DNA of 64,000 bases from Neopestalotiopsis rosae (GCA_023078685.1 JALGAS010000001.1:7812001-7876000); one strand, 5' to 3'. Shown: positions 1 to 10,932, counted from the first letter of the stretch. The notes: generated from the letters alone by a model not told the origin. Made by a program: numbers and translations.

Positions 1-2
1 CC

Positions 3-239
3 GCCGTGGCCCGCGTTCTGTTCCTGGTCGCCGGCGTCTGCTACCCGTCCTTTATCCTGCTGTGCATCGTCGCCACCGCCAACCACTACATCCTCGACGC
101 CGTGGCCGCCGCCTTTGTCGTGCTCCTGGCCTACCTGTGCAACCGGGTCCTGCTCAACTTTCTCGTCCTCGAGGACTGGCTGCTCTGGGCCTGGAGGCTG
201 GAGAAGCCCGAGCCCACTACTGGCAAGTTGAGAACATAG
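3..239 (+). CDS. PAP2-like membrane protein, 3' end only
   Basis: This is the C-terminal 78 residues of a gene whose start lies before the window; the frame is open from base 3 to the TAG at 237-239. It holds a hydrophobic helix followed by ATANHYILDAV and a second helix. The NHY-x2-D pattern matches the third phosphatase motif (H-x3-D) of the PAP2_3 branch of the PAP2/haloperoxidase superfamily. Fungal members are multi-pass membrane proteins that act on lipid phosphates or in inositol-phosphoceramide synthesis. The tail after the last helix is short and polar. The family call rests on this motif alone, so the substrate is unknown. Confidence 0.7.
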   Translation, partial: AVARVLFLVAGVCYPSFILLCIVATANHYILDAVAAAFVVLLAYLCNRVLLNFLVLEDWLLWAWRLEKPEPTTGKLRT

Positions 240-981
240 GAAAAAGAAAACAAAATAAAAGACGAACAACATAAAAATGAGAGAAAAGATGTTACAGGAA
301 AGACAGCGGATGATAGAGAGAAGGAAACCATGGATGACATTATACCCCTTAGCATGATATATATACTTTTTTAGACCTAACTTGAACATATTCTGTTTCA
401 TCCCCAACTGCAACTGCCTTGTTCTCTGTGGAAGGTGATGATGTATCGACGGGAAATTTCACCAAAAAATCTAGGGCGGTATCTCACGTAACTAGCAATT
501 TTGAACTTTTGAAATTTTTATTCTTTATTCTTGAATTTTTCTTGAGCTGATGGGTCATTACAGCCATCTTTCATAATTAATCACGCAGCCGTATCCCAGA
601 CGCCCAATTGCGCGATGCGTTTTCAAAGACGCACTTTTGTTGGGTTTTATAGAGCTCCTCCTCGTCGGGCAATGAACTGTGCTCTCACTGAGAAAGTATG
701 AGGCCCAAGTTTTACCCACCCGTATCAAGCCACTCCCAACAGAGCATGATACTATTATCCCCGAGCAACCGCGGCACTGCCGCGAGCAGGTTTATATGCT
801 AAGCGCTCTTCTCCCGGTATGGGAGGGACTACTTTGGAAATGCCATCGTCCAGCCATGGCTGGGACGGGGAAGCTTGGAGGTCCTTGTGTAGGACCTAAT
901 CATCAAAGCCAATATCGGTTCTGGCAGCGGTCTAGATGAGAGTAGACGAATCGAATCGTCAGCGGACTTTCTTCATCTCTC
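240..981. other. intergenic, convergent gene ends
   Basis: This is the 3' flank of the PAP2-like gene and of the UstYa-type gene. It is AT-rich up to about base 560. I see no gene or convincing structural element. Confidence 0.6.
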
Positions 982-2020
982 TTAGTAGATCTGCTGGTCG
1001 TCGTAGGCGCGTACACTTTCCAGATAATCTCGAACCTGGTTGATATCCTTGCAGACTGTACAAATATTGGTCAGCACAAAAGGCAACTTCAGTAGAGAGT
1101 GTTCTCGGAACAAGTGAACTTACCATGCTTGGCATCCCAGCCGTCAGATCCCGAGTTATCGTCGGGAAAGGTGGTGGCCTTGCCCTCGAGGGCCGTATCG
1201 GCGGCGCAGAGGATGGACTGGCGCATGTAGCTGAAGCAGTGGATCATGTGCCAGTGGTGGTCGTCGGGGATCTCGTGGCCCGACTTGAGGCCGGAGTAAG
1301 TCTGCACAATGGCCCAGAGGCAGTGCAGCTGGTGCGTCATGGACGTGGTGAAGACGGTCATGCCCTCGTACCACTCGATGGGGTGAGGCAGGTCGTGATA
1401 CTTAGAGGGCTCCTTGACCCATTGGAAGCCCATGCCGACTGTAGTAGTGATTGTTGTTAGCCAAGACGAAGACAAGAAAGTGTTGGGTGGGAGAGGACAA
1501 GTCTAAACATACGAGGCATGAGCTTGTTCCACTTTTCGAGTATTTCAGGCTTGAAGAATTCGGATACGTTATAGGGAGCATATTCTTCCTCGTGTACGAA
1601 TGTAGTAATTTGCTCAGAGACTAGATGCAAAGTTAGCAAGTTCTGCCAAGAGTATGTATACTATACTATGTGGTGGGCAGGTATAGTATTATATGGTAAG
1701 AAAGTCCAAAACTTACACTTTGGTCCGACGCCAGTAATATCACCACCAAAGTCGTAGGGCTTGACGACGGGCTCGTTGTAATACGACCGAACCACGAAGC
1801 CGAGAATAATGACGAGCAGCGTCGTGTCAATGAGCCACCGCCACGCGTTGAGCGCACCGCACACTCTGCTCGCCCGTGACGACCGCCGCGGCTCCATCTG
1901 GAGATCCACGTCGTGCCACTGCTTGGTGTTCTCCTCCATGAGCGACTCGACCTCGGTGCTCGACCGGTCGTCGCTGTCGTCTACTGGCATGTTTGAATAC
2001 TTGTGTTGTTTCGAACCCAT
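982..2020 (-). CDS. UstYa-family (DUF3328) oxidase-like protein
   Basis: Four exons are inferred: 1717-2020, 1513-1620, 1124-1438 and 982-1055. The introns are 96, 74 and 68 bases with GTAAGT or GTATGT donors, and the product is 266 residues. A cytoplasmic N-terminus precedes one membrane segment at about residues 62-80. The luminal part carries the family's two histidine motifs: HQLHC at 173-177 and HMIHC at 201-205, the latter followed by RQ-x3-C-x2-D. The C-terminal H-x-C-x-D element (about 242-246) becomes visible only when exon 4 is joined. Founding members UstYa and UstYb carry out oxidative cyclisation of ribosomal peptides such as ustiloxin, and relatives oxidise other metabolites. 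No precursor peptide, second UstYa or peptidase is seen nearby, so the substrate is unknown. Confidence 0.9.
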
Positions 2021-3223
2021 CTTGAATGATATGTGGAGTGATGGTTGGGAGTATAGTATAGTGCGACTCTCCCTTCTAGTTGCTGATTCGTGTTGACTGT
2101 GTGAACGACTTCAGCTAAAGGATTGAGAGTGATTGAGAATCTTTGAGTGAGTTTATAATTATTACTTGGCAAAGAAAAAGATCTCAAAACTGCAGGAACG
2201 AGAGCAGGGTGAATCCATCTTATTGCCTTTCTGTTTGTCCGTACATCTTGCCCCTGACTTATTCCCTTCCCAGCGGTTGCAACGGCAGAAGTGAGGTCGT
2301 CCCATGTTCGTTCGTCTCGACTCCCAGATCGATGCCCATTGCCCACCCAATGGAGAATGGTGAGGTTGCAACTGCAGGCGTTTGAGGTCAGACATGAGAC
2401 TGGCGCCTTTTTCGCGGGGTGCAGCCAAAACACGATGTGTACAGGGGTTGGACGTGTTTCAGCATTTTTAAGCTTGATGATAGACCTCGGCGCTTCTTGA
2501 GCGATGAACGTGTTGACTATAAGATCAAGATGTAAATATTAAGATTTTGATTTTCCATGTCAATTATTGTCAACTATTCATACTAATTGTCATGCTTAAA
2601 CAGTGCAATGAATGTATATTGCTCACAGTACAGATGGGAAATGGCGAATATGCTGCCCTGAAGCCAAAGACCGCTGCAGATGCACGGCCTGAGCGTCTCC
2701 ACTCCAGCGGTTCCAAGCGAGTTTCATCCTGCCAAGCATCAGCTTCAGAGCAACTTCAGACTGTTCGCGAAGTGTTTTCCCAAGCGGCGGAAATGACCAA
2801 TGGCACATAAAAGATGCGACATATGAGCCAGGGTCTTCTCGTGGCTACCAGTCTTTGCATGCTTTGATTTGCAGTCTAGGTTAGCCAAGCTTTTTGAGCG
2901 ATCTCGAGAAGGGTGATCTGGAGTGTTGGTGCTTCTCCAATCTGCTGTTTGATCATCTCTATTGCTAGCATTTCTCGTGCCAAGAAAGTCCCAGATGAGA
3001 GGTTCAAGTCGATCTCAAGAGCACATCGCTCACCTCAAAATAGCAAAGCAGATTTACTGTCTCAATACCCGCCTCGCTTATTTTCACCCAGCCTATGCAA
3101 CTAGTCAGCAGTGCATGGCAGCAGTGCAATGTGTGGAAACGTCCTGAAAGTTGATGGAATGCTGTAAGATATAAGATTCTCAACAAGTCTATCATTTAAT
3201 CGTATATTTAAGTTTATCCCTCT
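2021..3223. other. intergenic, upstream of the UstYa-type gene
   Basis: This is about 1.2 kb between two genes on the minus strand. Short open frames occur on both strands, but none has a recognisable domain or plausible splice partners. I see nothing supportable. Confidence 0.5.
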
Positions 3224-4423
3224 TCAAGCCTCTATCCCGAGATCATGCAATGCCTGCTCCACCGTCGAACGCCAGGTCCTCACCATGTCCAGCTTCCTGC
3301 CCCGAGGACACACACCGACAATGTATCGCACATGGTTGATCACGTCGACGATGGACTTGTGAGGGTCTTGATTCTTTACATCAAAGTCTGCGAGCAGCCC
3401 GGGAGATCTCTGCTCGCAAATCTTGCTAAAGATATCTTTGAACAGCCTGTCCCGCTCTGCAATGGACGCCGGAGACTCATCTTTGGCACTCCAAAGGAAG
3501 CCGCCGCCTGGACTCCAAAGTGGCAGAGGCAGGACAGCTGCGAATTCCCAGTCCAGTATGCTCGTGATCTCGAGTGTTTCTGGGTCGCACATGATGTTGC
3601 CGAAATGGAGGTCCTTGTGCGTCAGTATGTACTTTGTGTCGTTGAGCTCAGCGGCACGATCTTGCAAAAAGGTGAGGAAACCCTGAAGTCTTGGAATCAA
3701 GTCCCGCATCCATTCCAGTGAGTCGTGCTTTTCAATGTTCCTGATGTACTGCTGGATGTGGCTCTGGACATAGTCGGTATAAGAGCTAAAAGGGCCATGC
3801 ACATTGAGTGAGTCAATCGTTGCATCGTCGCCCCAAAATTGGGCAATTTCTGGACCCTGCCAAAAGTTCTCTGCCAAAATTCGGCCAGGAACAATGTTCT
3901 TGCTCTCGTCAATGCTGAGCCCGCCGGCGTGCGTCCATTCGTGGCGGTGAAGCTCCACGAGGTAATCCGTAAGCTGGCTGACGAGCCGCGCAATCTTGCC
4001 GTCGTCGAGCTGGTCGTAAATGGTGTCGACGCTGACGCCCCGGACCCTCTCCAGCAGGGTGAACTCGTGGCCAATGGCGTTCCTGTCCGAGGCGTCGAAG
4101 CGCACGACGGCGGGGATGGGAATCTTGCAATTGTCCCGCACCCAGGTCATGGCCGCGACCTCGTTGAGCGTCTTGAGCCGGGGAATGTGCTTGCCCGCCA
4201 CCCGCAGGATCAGGGCGACGGAGCCATCATCCTCAAAGGATCGCGCGGGGTGCAGGGCGGGAGCATCTGCGGCGGAGAATATGATGAGATATATGGTGTG
4301 GTATGCAGCCGTTGTTATCAGCGGCTTGATGGCAATTGGCTCTGGTAGTGATAAATCAGAGACCAGTGTCCTGATGATAGCATCAGACAAGACTGGCGGT
4401 AGGTATAATCTTGGGTCAGCCAT
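3224..4423 (-). CDS. APH/choline-kinase-fold phosphotransferase-like protein
   Basis: A single exon encodes 399 residues. I chose the ATG at 4421-4423 (context ATAATGGCT); the frame is open further upstream but has no ATG there. The protein has the protein-kinase-like fold of the aminoglycoside phosphotransferase (APH, Pfam PF01636) family. Its Brenner-type catalytic loop is HKDLHFGN (about 269-276: His269, Asp271, Asn276). The metal-binding DFG equivalent is ILDWEFA (Asp at about 291). An N-lobe segment, ALILRV, could supply the ATP-binding lysine/arginine region. Fungi have large families of these proteins, mostly uncharacterised; they are not by themselves drug-resistance genes. The substrate cannot be deduced. 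Confidence 0.85.
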   Translation of the reverse strand: MADPRLYLPPVLSDAIIRTLVSDLSLPEPIAIKPLITTAAYHTIYLIIFSAADAPALHPARSFEDDGSVALILRVAGKHIPRLKTLNEVAAMTWVRDNCKIPIPAVVRFDASDRNAIGHEFTLLERVRGVSVDTIYDQLDDGKIARLVSQLTDYLVELHRHEWTHAGGLSIDESKNIVPGRILAENFWQGPEIAQFWGDDATIDSLNVHGPFSSYTDYVQSHIQQYIRNIEKHDSLEWMRDLIPRLQGFLTFLQDRAAELNDTKYILTHKDLHFGNIMCDPETLEITSILDWEFAAVLPLPLWSPGGGFLWSAKDESPASIAERDRLFKDIFSKICEQRSPGLLADFDVKNQDPHKSIVDVINHVRYIVGVCPRGRKLDMVRTWRSTVEQALHDLGIEA

Positions 4424-5180
4424 TATATGTGTGTGAACTTGCTGGTCTCGGTGGGATGACTGCTGTTCATTCACTCAATCAGTGGTCGTTTGTGGAAGGC
4501 TCGTGGAGATGACAAGACTGTTTTGTTTATGGACAATGATCGTGGTCACTTTCTTGGCGAGTCGCTAGATTATTATAATGCGCATCAGAAGACTTTAAAT
4601 GCTTATCCACGATATCGCCAATCTGTATTCCGAACTCCGGATGAATGTTCTGGATTATTGAGGCTCGGCCGCTCAGCGTTCCATCTCGGGATGAATCATA
4701 CACAACAGCGTCGTAATTGTGGGCCCTGAATTATACCTTGACTCACTTATGCAACTGGTTACATGGATTTGTCAGAATGAATCATTTTCTATCAACTTCT
4801 GCATCAATGTTGAATGCACGCAAATTGGGATTGATCTCGTTTTTGGCATGTTTGTCATGATTCAGATAAGACATGTCGGATGTTTCTAGCAGCGACCGAT
4901 TTCATCTATAGTACTATACTTTGTGCCCTGTGCACTCTATAGCCGCCTATTCAGCGCACTATTTTTTAGCGGTCATCCCACTAAATCCTAGCGAGGTAAG
5001 GCCACTGGCTGATTCTTGGCAGCGGATGCTTCCGTCGCATAGAGCTTGTGTACACAACAAGGGCGAAACTCGAGTACCTGCGAGTACCTAGCTATTATTG
5101 GTCTTGAACATTGATTTGTATTATTCCAGTGAACTATCATGTCTCGTCTAAATGTATGACAGATGACATGACTGACTACA
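4424..5180. other. intergenic
   Basis: This is the upstream region of the APH-like gene and the 3' flank of the next minus-strand gene. Nothing coding or structural is recognised. Confidence 0.5.
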
Positions 5181-6131
5181 TTATGCACTAGCAGTCGACG
5201 TTGCCGAGGTTGTCGCTGCCGTGGTTGTGGATGTGCTGCTCCCGTCGCCGCTCCCTACCACCACCGCCTGTACCACCTGTCCCAGCGAGTTGGTCACAAT
5301 ATTGACCAGAGAGTTGAGCGGCTCATACAGATACGTCTTTTGTATAAGTCCACCGTCTAATATCGTCTGCGCACCCGTGTACGTCATGTTTTGCTGGTAG
5401 TTGCCGATGATGGAGCTCAGCAGCGTGCCTGCCGTTCCAGCCACTTCCTGGACAATATTGCCCAAGTTGTCAATGAGGAAGTTGATGGTCGAGTCGCCAT
5501 TGACAATGGATCCGAGCAGACCATCGACGGCGCCCACGACAGAATCTACCACGTCTCCGACCTCGTTCAGAATGTTGATCAAGAGCGGGTTGAGGTCGAG
5601 CGTGGCCAGCGTGCGGTTAACAATGTCCACCAGGTTGCCGAGCCGGATGATGAGTTCCAGCTCGGCGTCGACGTCTGAAATGGTAATGTTGACCTTGGTG
5701 ATGCCCACTTGGATGCCAGCATTGATTTCCACCAGACTGGCGACTTGGGCAGCGAGATTGATCTCGGCTTGCAAGTTGTCAACATCCAGTTCAATCTTGT
5801 CCACCGACAGCTGGGGAACTCTCAAGAGCACATCAGGCGGGTTCGTGCTCGAGCTGGAAGAGCTGGAAGTCGAGCCACTGCCGCCGGAGCTGCTACCGGC
5901 GGCCGTTGTGGCCGTTGTTTGTGTGCCTCCATTGCCAGAGCCAGTTGCGGTCTCGGTGGCAGCACTCGAGTCTGACGTCGAAACCACGGTAGTCCCCGTG
6001 TCCGACGTCGCGACTGTCGAGTCAGTGGTTGCCGTCACGGCAGTGGTGCCATCAGTGAGCGAGGCTGTCTGAGCTGCTGCCAGGGCAAACAGCACAAACG
6101 CCCACAGGAAGGAGAAAAGACGATACTGCAT
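5181..6131 (-). CDS. secreted Ser/Thr-rich protein, paralogue A
   Basis: A single exon encodes 316 residues. An N-terminal signal peptide (about 1-20, ending AAAQ) is followed by a Ser/Thr/Gly-rich linker (21-97) likely to be heavily O-glycosylated. A conserved block follows at about 98-190, with alternating hydrophobic residues and the end LDLNPLL. The C-terminal segment starts at MTYTGAQTI, and the last 20 residues are Ser/Thr-rich. The protein aligns by eye with the product at 6993-7940 over the central block and again over the C-terminal segment, so the two are paralogues. I do not recognise the family and assign no enzyme function; an extracellular or wall-associated role is inferred from the signal and linker. 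No clear GPI-type hydrophobic tail is present. The start is set by the signal peptide. Confidence 0.85.
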   Translation of the reverse strand: MQYRLFSFLWAFVLFALAAAQTASLTDGTTAVTATTDSTVATSDTGTTVVSTSDSSAATETATGSGNGGTQTTATTAAGSSSGGSGSTSSSSSSSTNPPDVLLRVPQLSVDKIELDVDNLQAEINLAAQVASLVEINAGIQVGITKVNITISDVDAELELIIRLGNLVDIVNRTLATLDLNPLLINILNEVGDVVDSVVGAVDGLLGSIVNGDSTINFLIDNLGNIVQEVAGTAGTLLSSIIGNYQQNMTYTGAQTILDGGLIQKTYLYEPLNSLVNIVTNSLGQVVQAVVVGSGDGSSTSTTTAATTSATSTASA

Positions 6132-6992
6132 GTTGCTGAAAAGAGCGTATGGATTTTGGAGAGGGAGCGACAGCGCACAGCAGAACTGTACAGCACCAGA
6201 CGACTCTTTCACGCGGGTGCTAGGAATGACATATAAGAGGCACACAATGGTTCATTGGATCACAAAAGCATACTTGACCCCTGGCAGACCAAGACTCATT
6301 TAACCCATCCCCTCGTCTGTCATCTCGATTCCTGTTTGCATCGCATGACAGACTAAGCCGGTCGCGGCATGGCAATGAGGGGATACACTACTCACCGTTA
6401 CTCTACAAGAGGGCCCGGATCATGAAAATATGCTTACTTTGCCCACATAAGACACAATGGCGGATGTAAAAATCAAGCTGTTCCAAGGACGGGGAGATTG
6501 CGCATGATGCACCAGCATAGATGTTTTCATGGGGTAGTAGGGTGGGCTACCCAATGCGAACCCATGTCGCCCTCGTTTAGTCGAATCGGAGGTTATATCG
6601 ACCCCTGTATTCTGCGGAGCTCGTCACCAAAGAGGCTTAACTCAAGCTACTTCTAGGCCCGACTGAACCATGCTTTTGGTTCGTTCGGCACCGCATATTC
6701 CCAGTTGTAAGGCATCACAACCTTGTTCTTGCGATCCAAAGGGGGGTCAAATCTGCCAATTCAGCAGCCGGCAGTGACCTGATCGTATGTAACCTTGAGA
6801 GGTCGTGCCTGGATTTCTTCCAGCCGATCGCCCCTCGTCTTTGCGATGCACCTTCGAGGCAGGACATGGACTTTTCGTTTATCCTTTTAGATGATAGATG
6901 CCCTTTTCCTCTTGCTGCTGCTGAAAGCATAAGACCGAACCTTTGTGGCATGTCAAGGTCATAGTCGTGCTCAACCCGCATCATCGCCCGCC
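6132..6992. promoter_or_regulatory. shared region between divergent paralogues
   Basis: These 861 bases separate the start codons of two divergent paralogous secreted proteins, so both promoters must lie here. An AT-rich TATATAAG-like element sits about 100 bases upstream of the minus-strand ATG (near 6230-6238). No other motif is assigned. Confidence 0.4.
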
Positions 6993-7940
6993 ATGAGTCC
7001 ACTCTTTACAAAGGCATTTGCCTTTATTCTTTTGTCGCTCTTTTCGTTTGCATTGGCGCAAGATGATGGCTATATTGGGTATCATCTTGAGCAGCGCGGA
7101 GACCCAGACTCTGCTGTCTACGAGACAGCGGATACAGACACCAGCACTGGCGGTGTCGCTCTCCCATCAGACCCAGATGTGTATCTGAATGCATCAGTTC
7201 ATGTCGGCGAAATCGACATTGAAGTCGATAACATCACTGCAAAGGTCAACCTCGACGCCAAGGTGCTGAATCTGCTGCATTTCACCGCCGGCGTCGATGC
7301 GTCCATTGACCGCGTCAAGTTGACTATTCAAAATGTCACGGCCAAGGTGTACCTCGAGGCGCGCCTGGAGAACGTTGTCGCCATGGTGGACGACGTGCTC
7401 TCCTCGATCGACCTGAACCCCATTGTTGCTACTCTCGGCAACGTGGTGTCGAACGTGGTTGGCAACGTCACGGACGAGCTGGGAGGAGGTTCAAGCAGTA
7501 CGACAACATCAGCCGCTGCAAGCTCGAGTACGGCTGCTGCTTCGAAGCGCTCTGCGCTTGATTACAATATAGAGCACAATATTCTCTATTCGGTCAATAA
7601 CTACGCTGGCTCAACCCACACCAACCGCATCCTTGGCCAAAACGGCACCATTTGGGACGTTTATCTGGACAACAGCGGCACTGAAAAGGGCCGCAAAGCT
7701 GTTGGCCTCTACAGCCGCGACATGACCTTTACTGGCCACAACAAGACCATCATCTTCAATGGCGCGACCGAGTACGAGCTCGGTTACCGATACGCGCCCT
7801 ATCCCGGACTGGATATCTACTCTCACATTGTCATGAATGAGGCCGGCAGCGTCATCCAGACCAAGATTGTGTCCGAGGCTGAGGCTGGAGGCACGAGCAC
7901 AATTAGCGATGACACAAACCCAGAATTTCTCAGGAAATAA
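6993..7940 (+). CDS. secreted protein, paralogue B
   Basis: A single exon encodes 315 residues. The signal peptide is about 1-22. The conserved block, about 61-145, runs from DPDVYLN to SSIDLNPI and contains several N-glycosylation sites. A short Ser/Thr/Ala linker (about 166-184) and a KRS site follow. The C-terminal domain, about 186-300, includes MTFTGHNKTI and ends in charged residues. It matches paralogue A (5181-6131) in block order and in the end of the conserved block (LDLNP). Here, however, the long Ser/Thr linker sits between the two conserved parts rather than before them. Function is unknown. The KR dipeptide at about 185-186 could be a Kex2-type cleavage site separating two mature parts; this is an inference. 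Confidence 0.85.
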   Translation: MSPLFTKAFAFILLSLFSFALAQDDGYIGYHLEQRGDPDSAVYETADTDTSTGGVALPSDPDVYLNASVHVGEIDIEVDNITAKVNLDAKVLNLLHFTAGVDASIDRVKLTIQNVTAKVYLEARLENVVAMVDDVLSSIDLNPIVATLGNVVSNVVGNVTDELGGGSSSTTTSAAASSSTAAASKRSALDYNIEHNILYSVNNYAGSTHTNRILGQNGTIWDVYLDNSGTEKGRKAVGLYSRDMTFTGHNKTIIFNGATEYELGYRYAPYPGLDIYSHIVMNEAGSVIQTKIVSEAEAGGTSTISDDTNPEFLRK

Positions 7941-9573
7941 TAGTAGCAAAATTGTCATGTAATAATCCTTGTTGCAATTAATGTGTCTGTTAATGTGGTT
8001 TGTGCCTTTATCCGTGCTGAATATGAAACGAGGTGACATCATGGCCTTGAGCGACTCTGCCAGTGAACATGGGGTGCATGAGCTTAAATAATAATTCACA
8101 GCCACGCCGATGGATTCTGACAGCATCAACAACGAGGGTGCTTTTTGGCTGACCAAGAAAGCTGACAAGTTGGTGGTCACACTAAAATTGCCCCCAATCA
8201 TCACACTGAGGGTGTAAATCAGAGATGCATCTAATCTGGGGTCGAATCGGGCCAGTTCCAATACATGTCACATCATGCCAGAATCCAGCCCGACTGGCCT
8301 TTTCCAATAGTACCTAGTATTCGGTCCGTCCCCCCGCATACAAGTCAATGACACTGCCCTATAGAAGAAAGTCCATATTCCCTTTCCAAATTAATGCGTC
8401 TCTGCACACTTACGCTTTTGTTCAAATCAAGAAGTCGTGATGTCAGGCTCGAAAAAGGAGCCGCATCGTCTCGACGAAACAAGACACGGCCTTACCTGCC
8501 CGTTCAGTCCAAGAACGAAAAGAAAACAGTGGTTTACTGCCAAGGCCGTCGCGGCCATGTCTGTACCCAGTAAAAGTGCCAGTACCACATTGATGCAGGA
8601 ACTCGGCGGCAGTTGAGTGTGACCGGCGGGGGGTTGTCGTCGGGTAAATTGGATACTACCTTGCTGCCCACTCGCAGACGTCCAGTAGAGCCGAGTTCCG
8701 CGGAGCAATTGGAGCGCTGTTGGGGGGTCGGCTATCACTGTACATTGCCGCGCCAAGACTGGAAAATGTAGGTCAAGAGGTGCTATCGTGGGCTGATGTG
8801 ACAATCAGGAAGTTTTTCCCCTTCCTCTCCCATATTTCCAAGTGGTCAGTACTTACTAATTGACAATGCTGGGACGCGGTGGGCGCTTCATATGATTTAT
8901 TCTTATTTTATTGGCACACTATGAAAAAGAGGAACACGTGCTGGAGGTGATTATACATCATAATTGAATCCATCAGTACTCACTGGTAGCTGCATACGGG
9001 TACAAAAAACCATGCAATCCATCTGGACCCAACGTATCAATGTTCGAAAGAAGTCGACATCTGTGCTGCTTAGAACCTTGCTATCGGCGTGTCAAACAAC
9101 ATTGTTCAAGACTTTCTCTCCTCGTGCCATGACCACGGGTATAAGTCTACCAAGCACTGTGCCACGCAACAATATGCAACATCACGCGAATTGCCAGGCG
9201 CAAAACTTCTCCATCCGTATCTTCAGCCAATGCCGAGCTGCCACATCTTCTACAGAATGATGGAAAATTGCAACAAAGGACTACTAATACGTGTCAGTGG
9301 CTAATCGTGATTCGCGATGCAGTGAGGAAGTACCTTGTACAGGGCATAGCAGAATATGTCGCGCCGATTGCCCTTCTTGTCGCCGAAATTTCTCGATGCG
9401 ATGTGCGACCATATCATATAGCCTGATCACTGGGGTGAAACGTAAACAACTTGTAGGACTGGATGAGAAGTAATCGTCCGCAATCTATGGCACGAGGATC
9501 AGTATTGTGTATATGAGCTCATGAGAGCAACAGAGGACGAAACCTACGTATTGTCTTGGCGTATCTCAGGAGA
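7941..9573. other. intergenic
   Basis: About 1.6 kb lies between convergent genes. Open frames up to about 125 codons occur but have no signal peptide, domain or credible splice partners. I see nothing supportable. Confidence 0.5.
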
Positions 9574-10695
9574 TTAGGACTGGACAACCTGATCGCCCAA
9601 TGACTCAACGCACGATATACATAATTCGACGTCTCCATTCAAGACAAGTTGATTCAAAGGCACTTCGTGCGGCTCTGTGATACTAACAGCTCCTTCACAC
9701 CTATACATCTCGGGGCCCTGAAACGTAAACACAGGTTGTTGCATATGGTCGGATGATGTCGACGTTGACGACGTTATCTCGGGAACTTGTGCTTCACGGA
9801 ATTGACCAGAGTTTGACGTTGGTGTAAGTGTTGGCCTCGTTGATGATCCTTGTAAATTGTTTTCCACCTCCAATTGACCTGATACTTGAAGGCCTTGTAG
9901 ATGTTGAGGCCGGTCTGATACTGACAAGATTGGCGTTTGCGCATCGAAAATGGCGTTCTCGTTAGCCAATTTCTGTGCCCTTCGTCGAGTCCTCATTTTT
10001 TCTCTGACACATCCCTGACATAGTCTCAGTAAAGCGCATCTTTCCGTTTTCTGAGACTTCCACCAAATTTTACAGTCCCTGCAGAATTGATGGTCCAGAG
10101 GGGCTGCCTTTTCACAGTCGTCGCATAATTGAGACCGTGGGCCTTTACGGGGAGGCACTGCAGTTCCACATACCACACATTCCTGTTGTAGTGCTTTGAC
10201 AACGAGCTTCTCTGGACGAACTTGTGGATGCAAAGGCTGGTCCGATGTTGGGTAGACCGGTGTATCTAGAGCAGATTTGAGGTCGCTGTCGTCCTTCTCC
10301 TCTGCCTCTGCCTGTTCTTTTTGAGCTGCAAGTCTAGCTCTCTTGTTACTCAGGTAGTGTCGACTGTTCTCCCTGACCTTCAGACGTCGACAGGGCTCAC
10401 AGTATCTCATCATCTTGAATGCTATTGCGTGGACGACCTCAGGGTGCCAATTCCTACAGATCGTACAGAAATTGTAACGACCCTCAGGCTTGGTTTTCCC
10501 GCAATTCTTGCATAAAGGGTACGGGCGGTTGTGCTTGGATGACTCGAGAAGCTCATCCCAGTCTGTCAGTAAGTCACAGCGCACACATACTTGAGGTGCT
10601 TTCTTATTAGCGGAGTCAGGTGGTGAACTGCCATCGGAGTGTCTCTTTGATGGACCACCCTCTCCATGAGGAGGCGATGGCGCTGCTTCTGACAT
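9574..10695 (-). CDS. tandem CxxC zinc-binding-like protein
   Basis: A single exon encodes 373 residues. I do not recognise the family. Two successive modules each contain four CxxC pairs: 37/40, 62/65, 77/80 and 99/102, then 173/176, 191/194, 205/208 and 226/229. Each module ends in a strongly basic stretch (about 103-125 and 230-245), followed by a similar short segment with a TP and an SD-x-P-x-H-x2/3-Q pattern. This points to an internal duplication of a unit of about 135 residues. The spacing suits zinc-ribbon-like binding, perhaps two metals per module, and the basic tails suit nucleic-acid contact; both are inferences. The N- and C-termini are Pro/Ser/Thr-rich and look disordered. No signal peptide or membrane segment is present. 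Confidence 0.75.
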   Translation of the reverse strand: MSEAAPSPPHGEGGPSKRHSDGSSPPDSANKKAPQVCVRCDLLTDWDELLESSKHNRPYPLCKNCGKTKPEGRYNFCTICRNWHPEVVHAIAFKMMRYCEPCRRLKVRENSRHYLSNKRARLAAQKEQAEAEEKDDSDLKSALDTPVYPTSDQPLHPQVRPEKLVVKALQQECVVCGTAVPPRKGPRSQLCDDCEKAAPLDHQFCRDCKIWWKSQKTERCALLRLCQGCVREKMRTRRRAQKLANENAIFDAQTPILSVSDRPQHLQGLQVSGQLEVENNLQGSSTRPTLTPTSNSGQFREAQVPEITSSTSTSSDHMQQPVFTFQGPEMYRCEGAVSITEPHEVPLNQLVLNGDVELCISCVESLGDQVVQS

Positions 10696-10932
10696 GTTTG
10701 CGAATACTGCTTAATGTCGGGAACATTCGGATGATGGATCCAGGCAATGAGTTCTTTGCGTAATGCCTATCTCACATGTCCTGGTCCGCTCGCTATGAGG
10801 GCGGAGGCAGATTTGCGAGAGGTCGATTTGAGTTCTGAGAATGCACTTCCTAAGGCTTTGCGGCATAGATATGTGATGGCCAATTGATGTTTTCAAAAAG
10901 CAACGAAAAGCACGAGTGGAATATGGTAGGCC

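Noticed and set aside
3224..4423. An antibiotic-resistance kinase
   Set aside because: The fold is shared by many fungal APH-like proteins of unknown substrate. Nothing shows aminoglycoside use.
5401..6072. A 223-codon plus-strand open frame
   Set aside because: It is antisense to the Ser/Thr-rich secreted protein. Its composition mirrors the low-complexity codons, and it has no independent signal.
8427..8804. A minus-strand frame of 125 codons
   Set aside because: It has no domain, signal or splice context, and lies in ordinary intergenic sequence.
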